This document shows positions 28,969 to 37,938 of a stretch of 64,000 nucleotides of DNA, one piece after another. Source of the stretch: Corynebacterium testudinoris (GTDB taxonomy: Bacteria; Actinomycetota; Actinomycetes; Mycobacteriales; Mycobacteriaceae); contig NZ_CP011545.1 in assembly GCF_001021045.1 (NCBI RefSeq), forward strand, positions 2,046,001 to 2,110,000, in the 5' to 3' direction. Both the position numbers and the translations under genes were made by a program. A model generated the notes under the pieces. It searched no databases and was not told where the DNA came from. It saw nothing but the letters and a program-made list of their open reading frames with translations. The first letter of the stretch is position 1, and each line of letters begins with the position of its first letter.

Positions 28969-30624
28969 TTAGCGGACAGTGGTGCGCAGCCACATGGACA
29001 GCGCTTCAACGATGAGGACGACGCCGACCATGAGCAGCAAGATCATCGTCACCACATCGAACTGGTTAATTCGAGAGGCGTTGAGCAACAGGAAGCCCAC
29101 GCCTCCGGCGCCGACCACGCCGAGCAACGTCGCCGAGCGGATGTTCGTATCCAGCAAGTACATGGTGTGCGCCACGAACGAGGGGGCGGCCTGGCGCAGC
29201 GTGGCGGAGAAGAAAATCTGCGCCTCGGTGGCACCGGCGGTGCGCAGTGCATCCTGCACCTCGATGTCGGTCTCTTCCAGGGAATCGGCGACCAACTTGG
29301 ACAGCAGTCCGACGGCTCCCACAGCCAAGGCCAGGGTGCCCGCCACCCCGCCCAGGCCCGTAATCACGACGAAGATGATGGCCAAGATGAGCTCGGGAAT
29401 ACCGCGGATGATGACGATGAAGACTCGGAAAACGTTGTGCACGTAACGGTTGGCCACGACGTTGCGGGCGGCAAGCACCCCGATCGGGATGGCGAGGATG
29501 GCGCCCAGCAGGGTGGCCGCGAGCGCGATCTGTACCGTCACCAGCAGCTCCGAGAGGATGGTGCCCAGCACTCCCCCGGTCGACGGTGGGAAGAATAGCG
29601 CCAGAGTCTGCGGCAGGTTGAGCAGGCCGGACCACAGCGTCGACCATGTGACATCGACGCGGGCCAGCGACAACACCGCGAGGATGCCGATGAGGGCGAT
29701 GGCGCCGAAGCGGCGAAGGCGCTCAGGAGTCCACGGCGGGGTGAGCGTGACATCGTTATCCCCGGTCACTCGGCCTCGGTTGAGCATCCGGTCCACCCAG
29801 GTACCACCCACAACCGCGCCGCCGGACTTGTTCATGATTGCGGCGCGGATCGCCCCCGACAGCAATTCGATGACAATGCACAGTCCCAGCACTATGAGCG
29901 CGAGCGCCATGCCCCGCTGGTAGTCGAGGACACGCAGCGAATCGGAAATCGCCAGGCCGATGCCGCCCACCCCGACGTAGCCGAGCAACACCGAGGTGCG
30001 CAGGTTGATGTCAAAGCGGTGCAATGCGGTGGCGATCATCTGCGGCGTGAGCGCCTGCGTGATGGCCGACAGTATTTGCTGCTGGCGCGTCGCGCCGGCT
30101 GACTCGAGTGACTCGCGGGGGCCGTCGTCAAGCTCTTCAATGGCATCGGCGTAAAGCTTGCCGATCATCCCGACCGAGTGAATACCCATCGCAAGGATGC
30201 CGGCCGTGGCGCCGAGCCCAAACATGCGGAGAAAGATGATGGCCAGCACGAGGTCGGGGATAGCGCGGGCCAGCACGATGAGCGTGCGTGCGAGAGTCTG
30301 AGAGGTCCGGCCGCGGGACGTGGGCCTGGCGGCGGCGAGTGCCACCGGGATCGACAGCGCGACGGACAGGGCCGTGGCGAGGAAAACGATGGCGAGGGTT
30401 TCCGCGACCAGCGACAACGTCTCCCCCAGCGGCGGGAAGTCGAGGGGGAACATGCGACGGCCGAAGCTGATCGCATTGCTGAGGGAATCCGCGATCGTCG
30501 CAAAGCTGATGCCGAGGGAATGAACGGACCAGGCACCCGCAACGACCAGCGCTAACATCACCAGCGAAGCCGCTACATTATTGACGGACGGGGCGGGGCG
30601 CGCCCGCGTGGCCAAGCTAGTCAC
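28969..30624 (-). CDS. phnE: Phosphonate ABC transporter permease, fused double PhnE
   Basis: A single chain of about 551 aa contains two PhnE-like permease halves in tandem. The first (residues 20-270) has the cytoplasmic loop SAGATRQQQIL and LGYVGVGGIGLAIS. The second (residues 300-551) has TAGATEAQIFFSATLR and LLGVVGAGGVGFLL. Fused PhnEE permeases are known in actinobacteria. The GTG at 30624 overlaps the phnC stop by 8 bases; TTG at 30615 with GGAG upstream is an alternative start. The order phnD-C-E-hydrolase-dehydrogenase implies uptake and breakdown of a phosphonate. Confidence 0.9.
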   Translation of the reverse strand: MTSLATRARPAPSVNNVAASLVMLALVVAGAWSVHSLGISFATIADSLSNAISFGRRMFPLDFPPLGETLSLVAETLAIVFLATALSVALSIPVALAAARPTSRGRTSQTLARTLIVLARAIPDLVLAIIFLRMFGLGATAGILAMGIHSVGMIGKLYADAIEELDDGPRESLESAGATRQQQILSAITQALTPQMIATALHRFDINLRTSVLLGYVGVGGIGLAISDSLRVLDYQRGMALALIVLGLCIVIELLSGAIRAAIMNKSGGAVVGGTWVDRMLNRGRVTGDNDVTLTPPWTPERLRRFGAIALIGILAVLSLARVDVTWSTLWSGLLNLPQTLALFFPPSTGGVLGTILSELLVTVQIALAATLLGAILAIPIGVLAARNVVANRYVHNVFRVFIVIIRGIPELILAIIFVVITGLGGVAGTLALAVGAVGLLSKLVADSLEETDIEVQDALRTAGATEAQIFFSATLRQAAPSFVAHTMYLLDTNIRSATLLGVVGAGGVGFLLLNASRINQFDVVTMILLLMVGVVLIVEALSMWLRTTVR

Positions 30625-31438
30625 TCCCCACCTCCGCCGCCACCGCGTCAAGCCCAGACACGCTGGAGTAAATGCGCGACGCCTGCTCCGCGCTCAGCCC
30701 CACGGTCGGCTGATCCAGCACGACCCGGCCGCTGCGCAACCCAATGATGCGATCCGCAAAATCAATCGCCAGCTGCACCTGATGCAGCGACGCGATGACC
30801 GTGAGATTATCCTCAGCCGAAATCTGCTGCAGCAAGCCGATGACCTCCAGGGAAGAGACTGGGTCGAGGGAGGCAACGGGCTCTTCGGCAAGCAAAATCT
30901 TCGGGTGCTGCATCAGCGCACGCGCAATCGCGACGCGCTGCTGCTGCCCGCCCGACAACGTATCCGCCCGCTGGTAGGCGCGATCGGCCAGGCCGACTCG
31001 GTCCAGCTTTTCCAAAGCTTCTCGACGCACCCGTTTCGGGTACATCATCAAACTCAAGCGCGGACCCCGCAATGAACCCAACCGGCCCGTGCATACATTC
31101 TCCAACACCGACATCGGACCCACCAGATTGAAATGCTGGAAAATGACGCCAACATCGCGCCGCAATTCCCTCAGTCCATTGGATTTGAGGCTATTAACCT
31201 CCTGGCCAAGCACACGGATATGCCCCGACGTCGGAGTATGCAGGCGGTTGATATGGCGCAATAACGTGGACTTTCCCGAACCCGAAAGCCCCAATAACAC
31301 CGTGATGGCACCCGTCCGAAACCCCAGGGTTACATCGTCCAAACCCTTAACGCCATCGCCGAAATCCTTCGTGACATTATCCATCTGGACCGCATAGATA
31401 GAATCAACCTCGCGCTGTATCGCGGACAAAGAATTCAT
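30617..31438 (-). CDS. phnC: Phosphonate ABC transporter ATP-binding protein
   Basis: This protein of about 273 aa has Walker A LGLSGSGKSTLLRHIN near residue 50, Q-loop FQHFNLVG, signature DTLSGGQQQRVAIARAL, and Walker B ILLAEEPVASLDP. It follows the PhnC pattern (ENVCTGRLGSL). In Walker B the usual D before E is A (LLAEEP, as in many PhnC). The start is uncertain: the ATG at 31438 is chosen, but the ATG at 31453, which overlaps the phnD stop by 11 bases, is also possible. Neither has a clear ribosome site. Confidence 0.92.
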   Translation of the reverse strand: MNSLSAIQREVDSIYAVQMDNVTKDFGDGVKGLDDVTLGFRTGAITVLLGLSGSGKSTLLRHINRLHTPTSGHIRVLGQEVNSLKSNGLRELRRDVGVIFQHFNLVGPMSVLENVCTGRLGSLRGPRLSLMMYPKRVRREALEKLDRVGLADRAYQRADTLSGGQQQRVAIARALMQHPKILLAEEPVASLDPVSSLEVIGLLQQISAEDNLTVIASLHQVQLAIDFADRIIGLRSGRVVLDQPTVGLSAEQASRIYSSVSGLDAVAAEVGSD

Positions 31439-31442
31439 GGCG

Positions 31443-31966
31443 CTACCCGACATTCTTGCAGGCAGGGGCATCGGTGGCGGCACAGATCTCCCGGATCGGA
31501 GTGAAATCCGCATCGGTGACCGGAACGTAGCCATACTCCGTCTCCTCCGGCAGCTCGCACTCCGCCTCCGATGCACAGATTCCTGCAGCCACCAGGTCTT
31601 TCTTGTTCGCCTTGTCTCGCAGAACCTCGACAATCTTAGTGGCCAGCTCATCGCTGACGGTATCGCGATTGATAGCAATCGGATCCTCCGTGATCGGGTC
31701 AGATTCCCACACCGCCCTAAGCTCCTCGGCTTCCACCTGGCCCGAGTTAGCGAGCGTGGCCAGCATGGCGTCATGCGCAAAAGCCGCGTCACAGCTGCCC
31801 GAATCCAGCGCCAACAACGACGCATCATGACCGCCGGCCATCATCGGGGTGAGATCCGTGTCCAGGTCAATGCCCTCATCCTTGAGGCCCTTCATCGGAA
31901 CCAAATATCCGGACGTGGACGCCTGTTCCACAAAACACACCGTCTTACCCCTGAGATCATTGATCG
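31443..31966 (-). pseudogene. phnD: Phosphonate-binding protein, 5' part missing
   Basis: The reading frame gives the C-terminal half of a PhnD-type periplasmic-binding lipoprotein: LRGKTVCFVEQASTSGYLVP, then AGGHDASLLALDSGSCDAAFAHDAML and the end VPVTDADFTPIREICAATDAP. PhnD proteins are near 300 aa; only about 175 remain. The signal peptide and first domain are absent because the coding sequence stops at the inverted repeat of the IS3 element. The missing part is not found on the far side of the element. Confidence 0.88.
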
Positions 31967-31993
31967 TCGGGTCTGCTGCACGATCAGGTGACA
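31967..31993. repeat. Left inverted repeat of the IS3 element
   Basis: It begins TCGGGTCTGCTGCACGATC and matches the complement of 33239-33265 over 27 bp. Confidence 0.9.
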
Positions 31994-32037
31994 ACCGAGC
32001 AGCCTAATCAGATGGTTGGGCTGGAAGGATGTACACC

Positions 32038-32331
32038 GTGACCAAGCCCTATCCCAAAGAGTTCCGCGATGACGTTGTCCGTGTCGCACGGAATCGTGAG
32101 CCCGGTGTCGAGCTCTCCCAGATCGCCAAGGACTTCGGGGTCCACTTCACTACCCTGTACTCGTGGCTGAAGAAGGCTGACCTCGAGGACGGTGAAGTGT
32201 TGGGCTCGACTCAGGTTCAGTCGGCTGAACTGCGCGACGCCAAGAAGAGGATCCGTCTCTTGGAGCAGGAGAACGAGGTCCTCCGCCGTGCCGCGGCGTA
32301 TCTCTCGCAGGCCAATCTGCCGGGAAAATGA
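32038..32331 (+). CDS. IS3 transposase OrfA
   Basis: This protein of about 97 aa holds a helix-turn-helix (PYPKEFRDDVVRVA, then LSQIAKDFGVHFTTLYSWLKKA). A leucine-zipper-like end follows (KKRIRLLEQENEVLRRAAAYL), as in OrfA proteins. The GTG at 32038 with GGAAGGA about 9 nt upstream is preferred over the ATG at 32029, where that site is too close. It overlaps orfB by 4 bases (ATGA). Confidence 0.9.
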   Translation: MTKPYPKEFRDDVVRVARNREPGVELSQIAKDFGVHFTTLYSWLKKADLEDGEVLGSTQVQSAELRDAKKRIRLLEQENEVLRRAAAYLSQANLPGK

Positions 32332-33230
32332 TGTACCCGCTCGTTCGTGAGTTGGCCGTGGACGGTGTCCCCGTCACGGTGACGTGTCGGGTGCTCAATC
32401 TTGCTCGCCAGCCCTACTACCGGTGGCTGGCGGACCCGATCACCGATGCAGAGCTGAATGAGGCTTACCGTGCCAATGCCTTGTTCGACGCCCACCGGGA
32501 TGATCCCGAGTTCGGCTACCGCTATTTGGTGGATGAGGCCCGCGATCTCGGTCAACCGATGGCAGCGCGCACTGCGTGGCGGATCTGCTCAGACAACCGC
32601 TGGTGGTCGGTGTTCGGGAAGAAACGCGGCAAGAACGGTAAGAAGCCCGGTCCACCGGTCCACGATGACCTCTGCGCCGTCACCGATGAGGAGGGCAGAA
32701 CCCGGCACGAGTTCAAGGCCGATGGCGCGAACGAATTGTGGATCGGCGATATCACCGAGCACTGGACCAATGAGGGCAAGCTCTACCTCTGTGCGTTCAA
32801 GGATGTCTACTCCAACCGGATCGTGGGGTACTCGATCGATTCGCGGATGAAGTCCCGCCTAGCCGTGGCTGCCCTCAACAACGCGGTCGCCCGCCGCGGC
32901 GACGTGGCCGGCTGCGTGGTCCACACCGACCGCGGGTCTCAGTTCCGTAGCCGGAAATTCGTGCGCGCTCTGGGCATTCACGACATGACCGGATCCATGG
33001 GCCGCGTCGGTGCGTGCGGGGACAACGCAGCCATGGAGAGCTTCTTCGCACTCCTGCAGAAGAACGTCCTCGACCGCCGCGCATGGGCCAGCCGAGAAGA
33101 GCTCCGGATCGCCATCGTTACCTGGATCGAGAGGACCTACCACCGACGCCGCAGACAGGACCGCCTAGGCCGCTTGACCCCGATCGAGTTCGAGACAATC
33201 ATGACCACACCAGCCGATCAGGCTGCGTGA
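32328..33230 (+). CDS. IS3 transposase OrfB, DDE integrase
   Basis: This 300-aa protein carries the catalytic DDE residues in LWIGDITEH, VVHTDRGSQF and NAAMESFFALL, with the K/R after the Glu in LQKNVLDRR. It follows orfA with overlapping start. It may be made as an OrfAB fusion by frameshifting, as in the family, but the A-run at the junction is only four bases. All residues look intact, so the element is probably active. Confidence 0.93.
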   Translation: MMYPLVRELAVDGVPVTVTCRVLNLARQPYYRWLADPITDAELNEAYRANALFDAHRDDPEFGYRYLVDEARDLGQPMAARTAWRICSDNRWWSVFGKKRGKNGKKPGPPVHDDLCAVTDEEGRTRHEFKADGANELWIGDITEHWTNEGKLYLCAFKDVYSNRIVGYSIDSRMKSRLAVAALNNAVARRGDVAGCVVHTDRGSQFRSRKFVRALGIHDMTGSMGRVGACGDNAAMESFFALLQKNVLDRRAWASREELRIAIVTWIERTYHRRRRQDRLGRLTPIEFETIMTTPADQAA

Positions 33231-33238
33231 CTAACCAC

Positions 33239-33265
33239 TGTCACCTGATCGTGCAGCAGACCCGA
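33239..33265. repeat. Right inverted repeat of the IS3 element
   Basis: It reads TGTCACCTGATCGTGCAGCA at its left and is the exact complement of the left end. Confidence 0.9.
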
Positions 33266-33332
33266 TTCGTGGTCGGTGACAAGGTATACCGAATCCGACC
33301 TACTGAACGCCCATGTTCTAATGTCATGGGAT

Positions 33333-34571
33333 ATGAGTGCATCGCTGCGGGGAATCCCTTCTCACATTGAAGATTGGGGCTTCGCCGTTCTGGCTACTTT
33401 TCTGGCCTTTATTTATGGCGCGATCGCCACTAACGGATCTCAGCAAGAAATAGTCCAGGCCATATTAGCCATCTTGTTCATCCCCGCGTTGCTCTTTTGG
33501 CGCACGCGACCGACCGCGTCATCGGTCGCCATGCTCTTGCTCATGGCCTTGTGGACCGCAAACTGGTTTTCCGCACTTCCCTTGAACCTGGGGTTCACTC
33601 CCTTCGTGCTGGTCATGCCGATTATCGTGTATACAACAGCACGATTCTTGGAGCGACGAATAATCTCCTTCCTCTTTTATGCCGCGGCGCTGGTGTACTG
33701 CTTTGTGTCCCCGATCATGTGGTACCAGACTGAATCAGGAATGCTCTATCACAGCAGCGACCAAGGTCTCTCCTGGTTACTGATTCAGTGGCTTGGCCTG
33801 ACCGTCATCCGGCAGATCGCGATCAACCGCCGCAGAGAAGAAGATCGCCATGCTGAACAGCAGCGCAATCGAGAGCATGCCGCCCTGGAGGAACAATCTG
33901 CCATTCGAGAGCGGGAACGAGTCCAAATTGCCAGAGAGATCCATGATGTTCTTGCCCATAGTCTTACTTTGATAAATGTTCAGGCCTCTGCAGGGATAAT
34001 GGTGGCCCGTCAACGCCCTTCGAAAGACCATGCCGGGCACGAAGAGATACTGGAAAGCATCCAAGACACCAGTTCTTCTGCCTTGGCAGAGGTGAGAGGG
34101 ATCGTCAAAGCACTGCGTTCTGAGACAGATTCCATCTCCTTAGATGAGATAACGAACCTCGCCAGTGCCGTCGAGCAGATTGACAAGTACCGGAAAACCG
34201 GAATGGAGATCACTGCCTCGCTCCCCTCCGACCGAGACCTGGCCGAAATATCATCTTCGTCCCCGCTTATCGTCCAGCTGGGCGTTCGCCGCATCCTCAA
34301 CGAGTCCTTGACCAATGTGGTACGCCACCAAGGGGTCGGCAGCCGGGTGGAGGTGGATATTTCCGTTGACTGGGAGGACGACGAAATCACGCTGGATATC
34401 GAGAGCTGGTCACCGGGAGGACAGGATGAGGTCTCACCTGCACTGACGGGCACAAAAAGCGGTCTCATCGGAATGCAGGAGCGCGTGGACAGTCTCAATG
34501 GTCAGATTCAATACCATTCCAGGCAGGGATACTTCCGTGTGCAGGCGTCATTGCCGACCTCACCGTGTTAG
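33333..34571 (+). CDS. Sensor histidine kinase, NarL-type
   Basis: This protein of about 412 aa has an N-terminal membrane region of four to six helices (up to residue about 165). A dimerisation domain follows with the phospho-acceptor His in AREIHDVLAHSLTLI, then an ATPase domain with NESLTNVVRH and the G-box SGLIGMQERVDSL. The type is HisKA_3, paired with LuxR-like regulators. The ATG at 33333 lies 8 nt after TAATGT; an in-frame ATG at 33321 is another choice. It is followed by its regulator, then by an ABC exporter, as in antimicrobial-peptide response modules. Confidence 0.88.
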   Translation: MSASLRGIPSHIEDWGFAVLATFLAFIYGAIATNGSQQEIVQAILAILFIPALLFWRTRPTASSVAMLLLMALWTANWFSALPLNLGFTPFVLVMPIIVYTTARFLERRIISFLFYAAALVYCFVSPIMWYQTESGMLYHSSDQGLSWLLIQWLGLTVIRQIAINRRREEDRHAEQQRNREHAALEEQSAIRERERVQIAREIHDVLAHSLTLINVQASAGIMVARQRPSKDHAGHEEILESIQDTSSSALAEVRGIVKALRSETDSISLDEITNLASAVEQIDKYRKTGMEITASLPSDRDLAEISSSSPLIVQLGVRRILNESLTNVVRHQGVGSRVEVDISVDWEDDEITLDIESWSPGGQDEVSPALTGTKSGLIGMQERVDSLNGQIQYHSRQGYFRVQASLPTSPC

Positions 34572-34616
34572 GTGTAAGAAGTCGGTCAATAGAATCAAGA
34601 GGGGTTGCAGAAAGTA

Positions 34617-35339
34617 ATGGAGCACGCACACGGAAGTCAGGGTTCCGAAACGCGGAATGACCGCCCTATCCGGGTGCTGGTAGCTGACGACCAGCCCATG
34701 ATGATCACTGCCCTCAAAACTATTCTGAACACCCAAGACGACATCGAAGTCGTTACGACCGCGGGCAACGGACGAGAAGCCATTGAAGCTGCAGAAAGGT
34801 GGCGTATTGACGTCGCCGTCCTCGACATCCGCATGCCCCACCTAAACGGGATCGAGGCCGCGCAGATCATCCGACAGCGCCGTGAAACCACGAAGGTCTT
34901 GATGTTGACGACCTTCGACTCCGAAGATCTCGTACGCCGGGCACTGGAAATAGGGGTACAGGGTTTCATGCTCAAAGACTCCGGACCGGAAGCTCTGATC
35001 GATGCCATACGGAGGATCCATCAGGGGGCGTCCGTCCTCTCCCCGGGGATCACCGAGTTCGTCATCAACGGCTTCCGGGACTCTTGCGTAGCGGAATCCA
35101 CCACGACAGCCCCTCCTGTTGAGCCGTTGACGCCTCGTGAGCTGGAAGTGCTGGAGCGGGTGGCGCTCGCCGAGACCAATGCTGAAATCGCCGCACATCT
35201 CCACATCGGGGCAGCCACCGTCAAAACCTATGTATCGCGGTTGATCGCCAAATTAGGGGTACGTGACCGCGTCGGACTAGCGGTATGGGCTCACACCTCC
35301 GGCATTGTCAGCGCCCAGAGTTCACAAGCCGTGAAATAG
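34617..35339 (+). CDS. LuxR/NarL-type response regulator
   Basis: This protein of about 240 aa has a receiver domain (VLVADDQPMMITALK; phospho-Asp in VAVLDIRMPHLNG near 60). A DNA-binding HTH follows at the C-terminus (LTPRELEVLERVALAETNAEIAAHL). It is the partner of the kinase 46 bp upstream. I chose the ATG at 34617 over the in-frame TTG at 34605, with AGAAAG just before it. Its probable target is the following exporter operon. Confidence 0.9.
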   Translation: MEHAHGSQGSETRNDRPIRVLVADDQPMMITALKTILNTQDDIEVVTTAGNGREAIEAAERWRIDVAVLDIRMPHLNGIEAAQIIRQRRETTKVLMLTTFDSEDLVRRALEIGVQGFMLKDSGPEALIDAIRRIHQGASVLSPGITEFVINGFRDSCVAESTTTAPPVEPLTPRELEVLERVALAETNAEIAAHLHIGAATVKTYVSRLIAKLGVRDRVGLAVWAHTSGIVSAQSSQAVK

Positions 35340-35432
35340 GAGAGGATTCCCCCGCCCGGGGGAACGGGCGGACAAAAATTTCGTTCTTGAGACGGATTCG
35401 CTCACTTGCCTCAGCAAGCGATTATGGGGTTT

Positions 35433-36161
35433 ATGACCTCTACAGCCTTAAACACAGTGGCTTTATCGTGTGACAACCTCCGGATAGGATTCGGCGGTCA
35501 CCAAGTACTGGATGGTTTTTCCATGCAGGTCAAAACTGGCCGGGTACACGCCTTGCTAGGCAGGAATGGGGCCGGCAAGTCCACGTGCTTTCGGATCATT
35601 TTGGGACTCGAAGATCGCGGAACCGGGACCGTGGAAATCCTTGGTGCACAACGCACAAGGGACAGCTTGATCAACATCGGCGCCTCCATCAACGGACCCG
35701 CTTTGTATCCGCACCTGTCGGCCAGGGATAACGCCCGCGTTCATGCGCAGTTGCTTGGGCTCGGTACGGACGAGGCCGACCGAACATTGAGCATGGTGGG
35801 ACTGCAAGAAACCGGACGGAAGAAGGCACGGGATTTCTCCACCGGTATGAAAGCTCGCCTCGCCCTGGCAATTGCCATGCTGGGCTCACCGCCCATTCTC
35901 CTTCTGGATGAACCTCAAAACGGCCTTGATCCACAGGGAATCGTGGATCTTCGGGGTTTCCTCCGGAGCTGGACTACAGGAGGAGGAACTGTGCTGGTCA
36001 GCTCCCATCAGCTGGGAGAGGTCGCACGGCTGACCGACGATATCACCGTCCTGGTCAATGGCCGGGATGCCTATTCCGGTCCTCTGCATGATTTCGCTGA
36101 TCCAGATCGCCTTGAGGATGAGTTTTTGCGTATGACCCACTCAACAGGGGCAACGCGATGA
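35433..36161 (+). CDS. Peptide-type ABC transporter ATP-binding protein
   Basis: This protein of about 242 aa shows Walker A LGRNGAGKSTCFRII, the signature FSTGMKARLALAIA and Walker B ILLLDEPQNGLDPQGI. It belongs to the BcrA/LanF group that exports or detoxifies antimicrobial peptides. The Walker B-to-switch step includes SSHQLGEVARL. An ATG at 35424 is another possible start. It overlaps the permease gene by 4 bases. A small GC hairpin (CCCCC/GGGGG near 35346) lies in the gap after the regulator gene. Confidence 0.88.
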   Translation: MTSTALNTVALSCDNLRIGFGGHQVLDGFSMQVKTGRVHALLGRNGAGKSTCFRIILGLEDRGTGTVEILGAQRTRDSLINIGASINGPALYPHLSARDNARVHAQLLGLGTDEADRTLSMVGLQETGRKKARDFSTGMKARLALAIAMLGSPPILLLDEPQNGLDPQGIVDLRGFLRSWTTGGGTVLVSSHQLGEVARLTDDITVLVNGRDAYSGPLHDFADPDRLEDEFLRMTHSTGATR

Positions 36162-37729
36162 CCGGGGCGACCATTCATGCACGTTCTCGGGCCCGACGCC
36201 TCGCACGGGCGGGCACCTGGCCCGGTGTCATCCGGGCGGAGCTCATCCGTCTCAAATCCTCTGCCCTCCAATGGTTTCCCCTGATCGGGTTGCTCATCGG
36301 CCTTCTCAGCTCGACGTTTTCCCTCTGGTCGTCTGGCGCTCATGATGCCTCAGGCATCTTGAGCTGGCAGGCCATGTACATCACCGGCATGGCGGCCCCT
36401 ATTCTTGCCCTGTTGGCGGGTCTGGCCGAAACCAGGGAAAAGAAGGCCCGCTACGGTGGAACCAATCTCCGCCCCGTCTCCCCCATCAAGACGAGGGCGG
36501 CCCGGTTGATGGTTCTCATCGCCCTCTCGGCTGTCTTCCACCTGCTCAATTTCGGTGTTGCCTGGCTTTATGCGGTTGCCGATTACCGTGCGGGGGCCGG
36601 AACAATCCTCAGTGCGGGTGTGCTCTCCTGGATCGGGAGCATCTCGACCATCGCGTTGTTTAGCATCGTCGCGCGCGTTACCGGCATGATTCCTGCTCTC
36701 TTGGTTGCGGTGGTTTATCAGGTTGCCGGCACCTTGACCGCGGAAGCTAGCTGGTGGTGGGCCTTTCCACCCGCCTGGCCAGTCCGCCTCTTGCTCCCGA
36801 CACTAGGGATCCACTCCAACGCTGTTCCTCTGGAGACCGGGCACCCACTCGCGGAGGAATCCCCGGTGGCTGGCCTCGCCCTCAATCTTGCTTTCGCCGT
36901 GGTCACAGTGGGTTTGGCCGTTGCATTGAGGGGCCAACGAGTAGCAGGGAAACGCCCTAACCCCCACAGGCGAGATTCAGATGACGGTGACGACCCGAAA
37001 CATGCCACGGTTGATCCCTCCGTGACCGGTCTTTCTCACCACCCGGTTGTCCACATACGCGGTGAGCATAATGTTCGAGAAAACCAGTCTTTGCTCAACG
37101 TCCTAGCAGCAGTCCACAGGCCCCTGAGCCGTACCGCCGCGACTCCCCTGGCCATCACCGCAGTAGTTCTTGTTTATGCAGTGGCGCTGATCTATCCCCC
37201 CGGGTACGTCAGCGGGTTGTATACCTTCGCGATTCTGCCCTTGGGCGCGGGACTGCTCCCCGTGATGACCTGGTCGGCGCTCTCCGGTGCCTGGCCGATT
37301 GCCGTAACCGAGAATCACCGCATCCGGGGTGCTTACCTTGCCTGGCAGGCGATTCTCCTCCTACTGCTGGCGGTAGGTACTGGTGGTGCCCATCTGTTGG
37401 CCGGCGGTGATCTCACTCAAACTGCGCGGATGGTGGTGCTGTGGGCGCTGACAGGAATCTTGTTGACCATGGTCTCGACCGCCCTACGGATCCGATTCGG
37501 ATCGGGGGTAGCTATCGCAGCGACCGTGCTGTGGACGGTTGTCTCGGCCACTTTAGGCGGAGACGTCCTCGCGGAGACGGTGCTCTGGCTGGTGGCGGTG
37601 CCGTCCTGGCCGGAAACAGCGGATACTGCTGCCCGCTTCGTTATCGCGATAGTGCTCCAGGCATTGCTCATCAGTGGCAGCACTGTTTGGGCCACCCGAG
37701 AGATCCGCGGCTCAGAACGCCGTGGCTGA
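36158..37729 (+). CDS. ABC transporter permease, fused double domain
   Basis: This 523-aa membrane protein has two halves of about six helices each, joined by a polar linker (residues 265-320, with HRRDSDDGDDPKHAT). This looks like LanE and LanG fused into one chain. Each half follows the ABC-2 type fold, with GIRAELIRLKSSALQWFP-like N-terminus in the first. It starts within the ATP-binding gene (ATGA overlap). The sensor-regulator-ATPase-permease order suggests defence against or export of a peptide. Confidence 0.82.
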   Translation: MTGATIHARSRARRLARAGTWPGVIRAELIRLKSSALQWFPLIGLLIGLLSSTFSLWSSGAHDASGILSWQAMYITGMAAPILALLAGLAETREKKARYGGTNLRPVSPIKTRAARLMVLIALSAVFHLLNFGVAWLYAVADYRAGAGTILSAGVLSWIGSISTIALFSIVARVTGMIPALLVAVVYQVAGTLTAEASWWWAFPPAWPVRLLLPTLGIHSNAVPLETGHPLAEESPVAGLALNLAFAVVTVGLAVALRGQRVAGKRPNPHRRDSDDGDDPKHATVDPSVTGLSHHPVVHIRGEHNVRENQSLLNVLAAVHRPLSRTAATPLAITAVVLVYAVALIYPPGYVSGLYTFAILPLGAGLLPVMTWSALSGAWPIAVTENHRIRGAYLAWQAILLLLLAVGTGGAHLLAGGDLTQTARMVVLWALTGILLTMVSTALRIRFGSGVAIAATVLWTVVSATLGGDVLAETVLWLVAVPSWPETADTAARFVIAIVLQALLISGSTVWATREIRGSERRG

Positions 37730-37762
37730 TTTCACACTCTACGACAAGCAGAAAGACAGGAC

Positions 37763-37938
37763 ATGAACGCGGTAATTGACAGCGCCAGTCAGCCCGTGGC
37801 GCCGTTACGACGGCACTTCGTGCAGATCACCGGAACATTACGCATCAACGGCAAGGAAGCATCGAGTACCCGGGCGGCCCAGCTCTTGCACATGGTCGCC
37901 AGCGGAGGAGGACGGCTGGCCCGGAGCACGATCGAAAA
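37763..37938 (+). pseudogene. Small gene cut at its 3' end by IS6
   Basis: Some 59 codons (starting NAVIDSASQPVAPLRRHFV) run into the left end of the IS6 element at 37939; the frame then uses IS sequence for 10 more codons. GACAGGAC lies just before the ATG. It follows the exporter permease by 33 bp and would be the fifth gene of that operon. I do not recognise it. The true length is unknown, since the 3' portion was lost or moved by the IS. Confidence 0.6.

Larger units (their letters stand above)
31967..33265 (+). mobile_element. IS3-family insertion sequence
   Basis: An element of about 1.3 kb with orfA and orfB. Perfect 27-bp inverted repeats lie at 31967-31993 and 33239-33265. Inner ends beginning TGCTGCACGATCAGG at 31974 and ending CA at 33258 would obey the TG...CA rule of IS3 elements; the inverted match continues 7 bp outside these. 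The flanks show no matching 3-bp duplication. One side is phnD, the other an unrelated regulatory cluster, so the two flanks probably come from different places. Confidence 0.9.
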
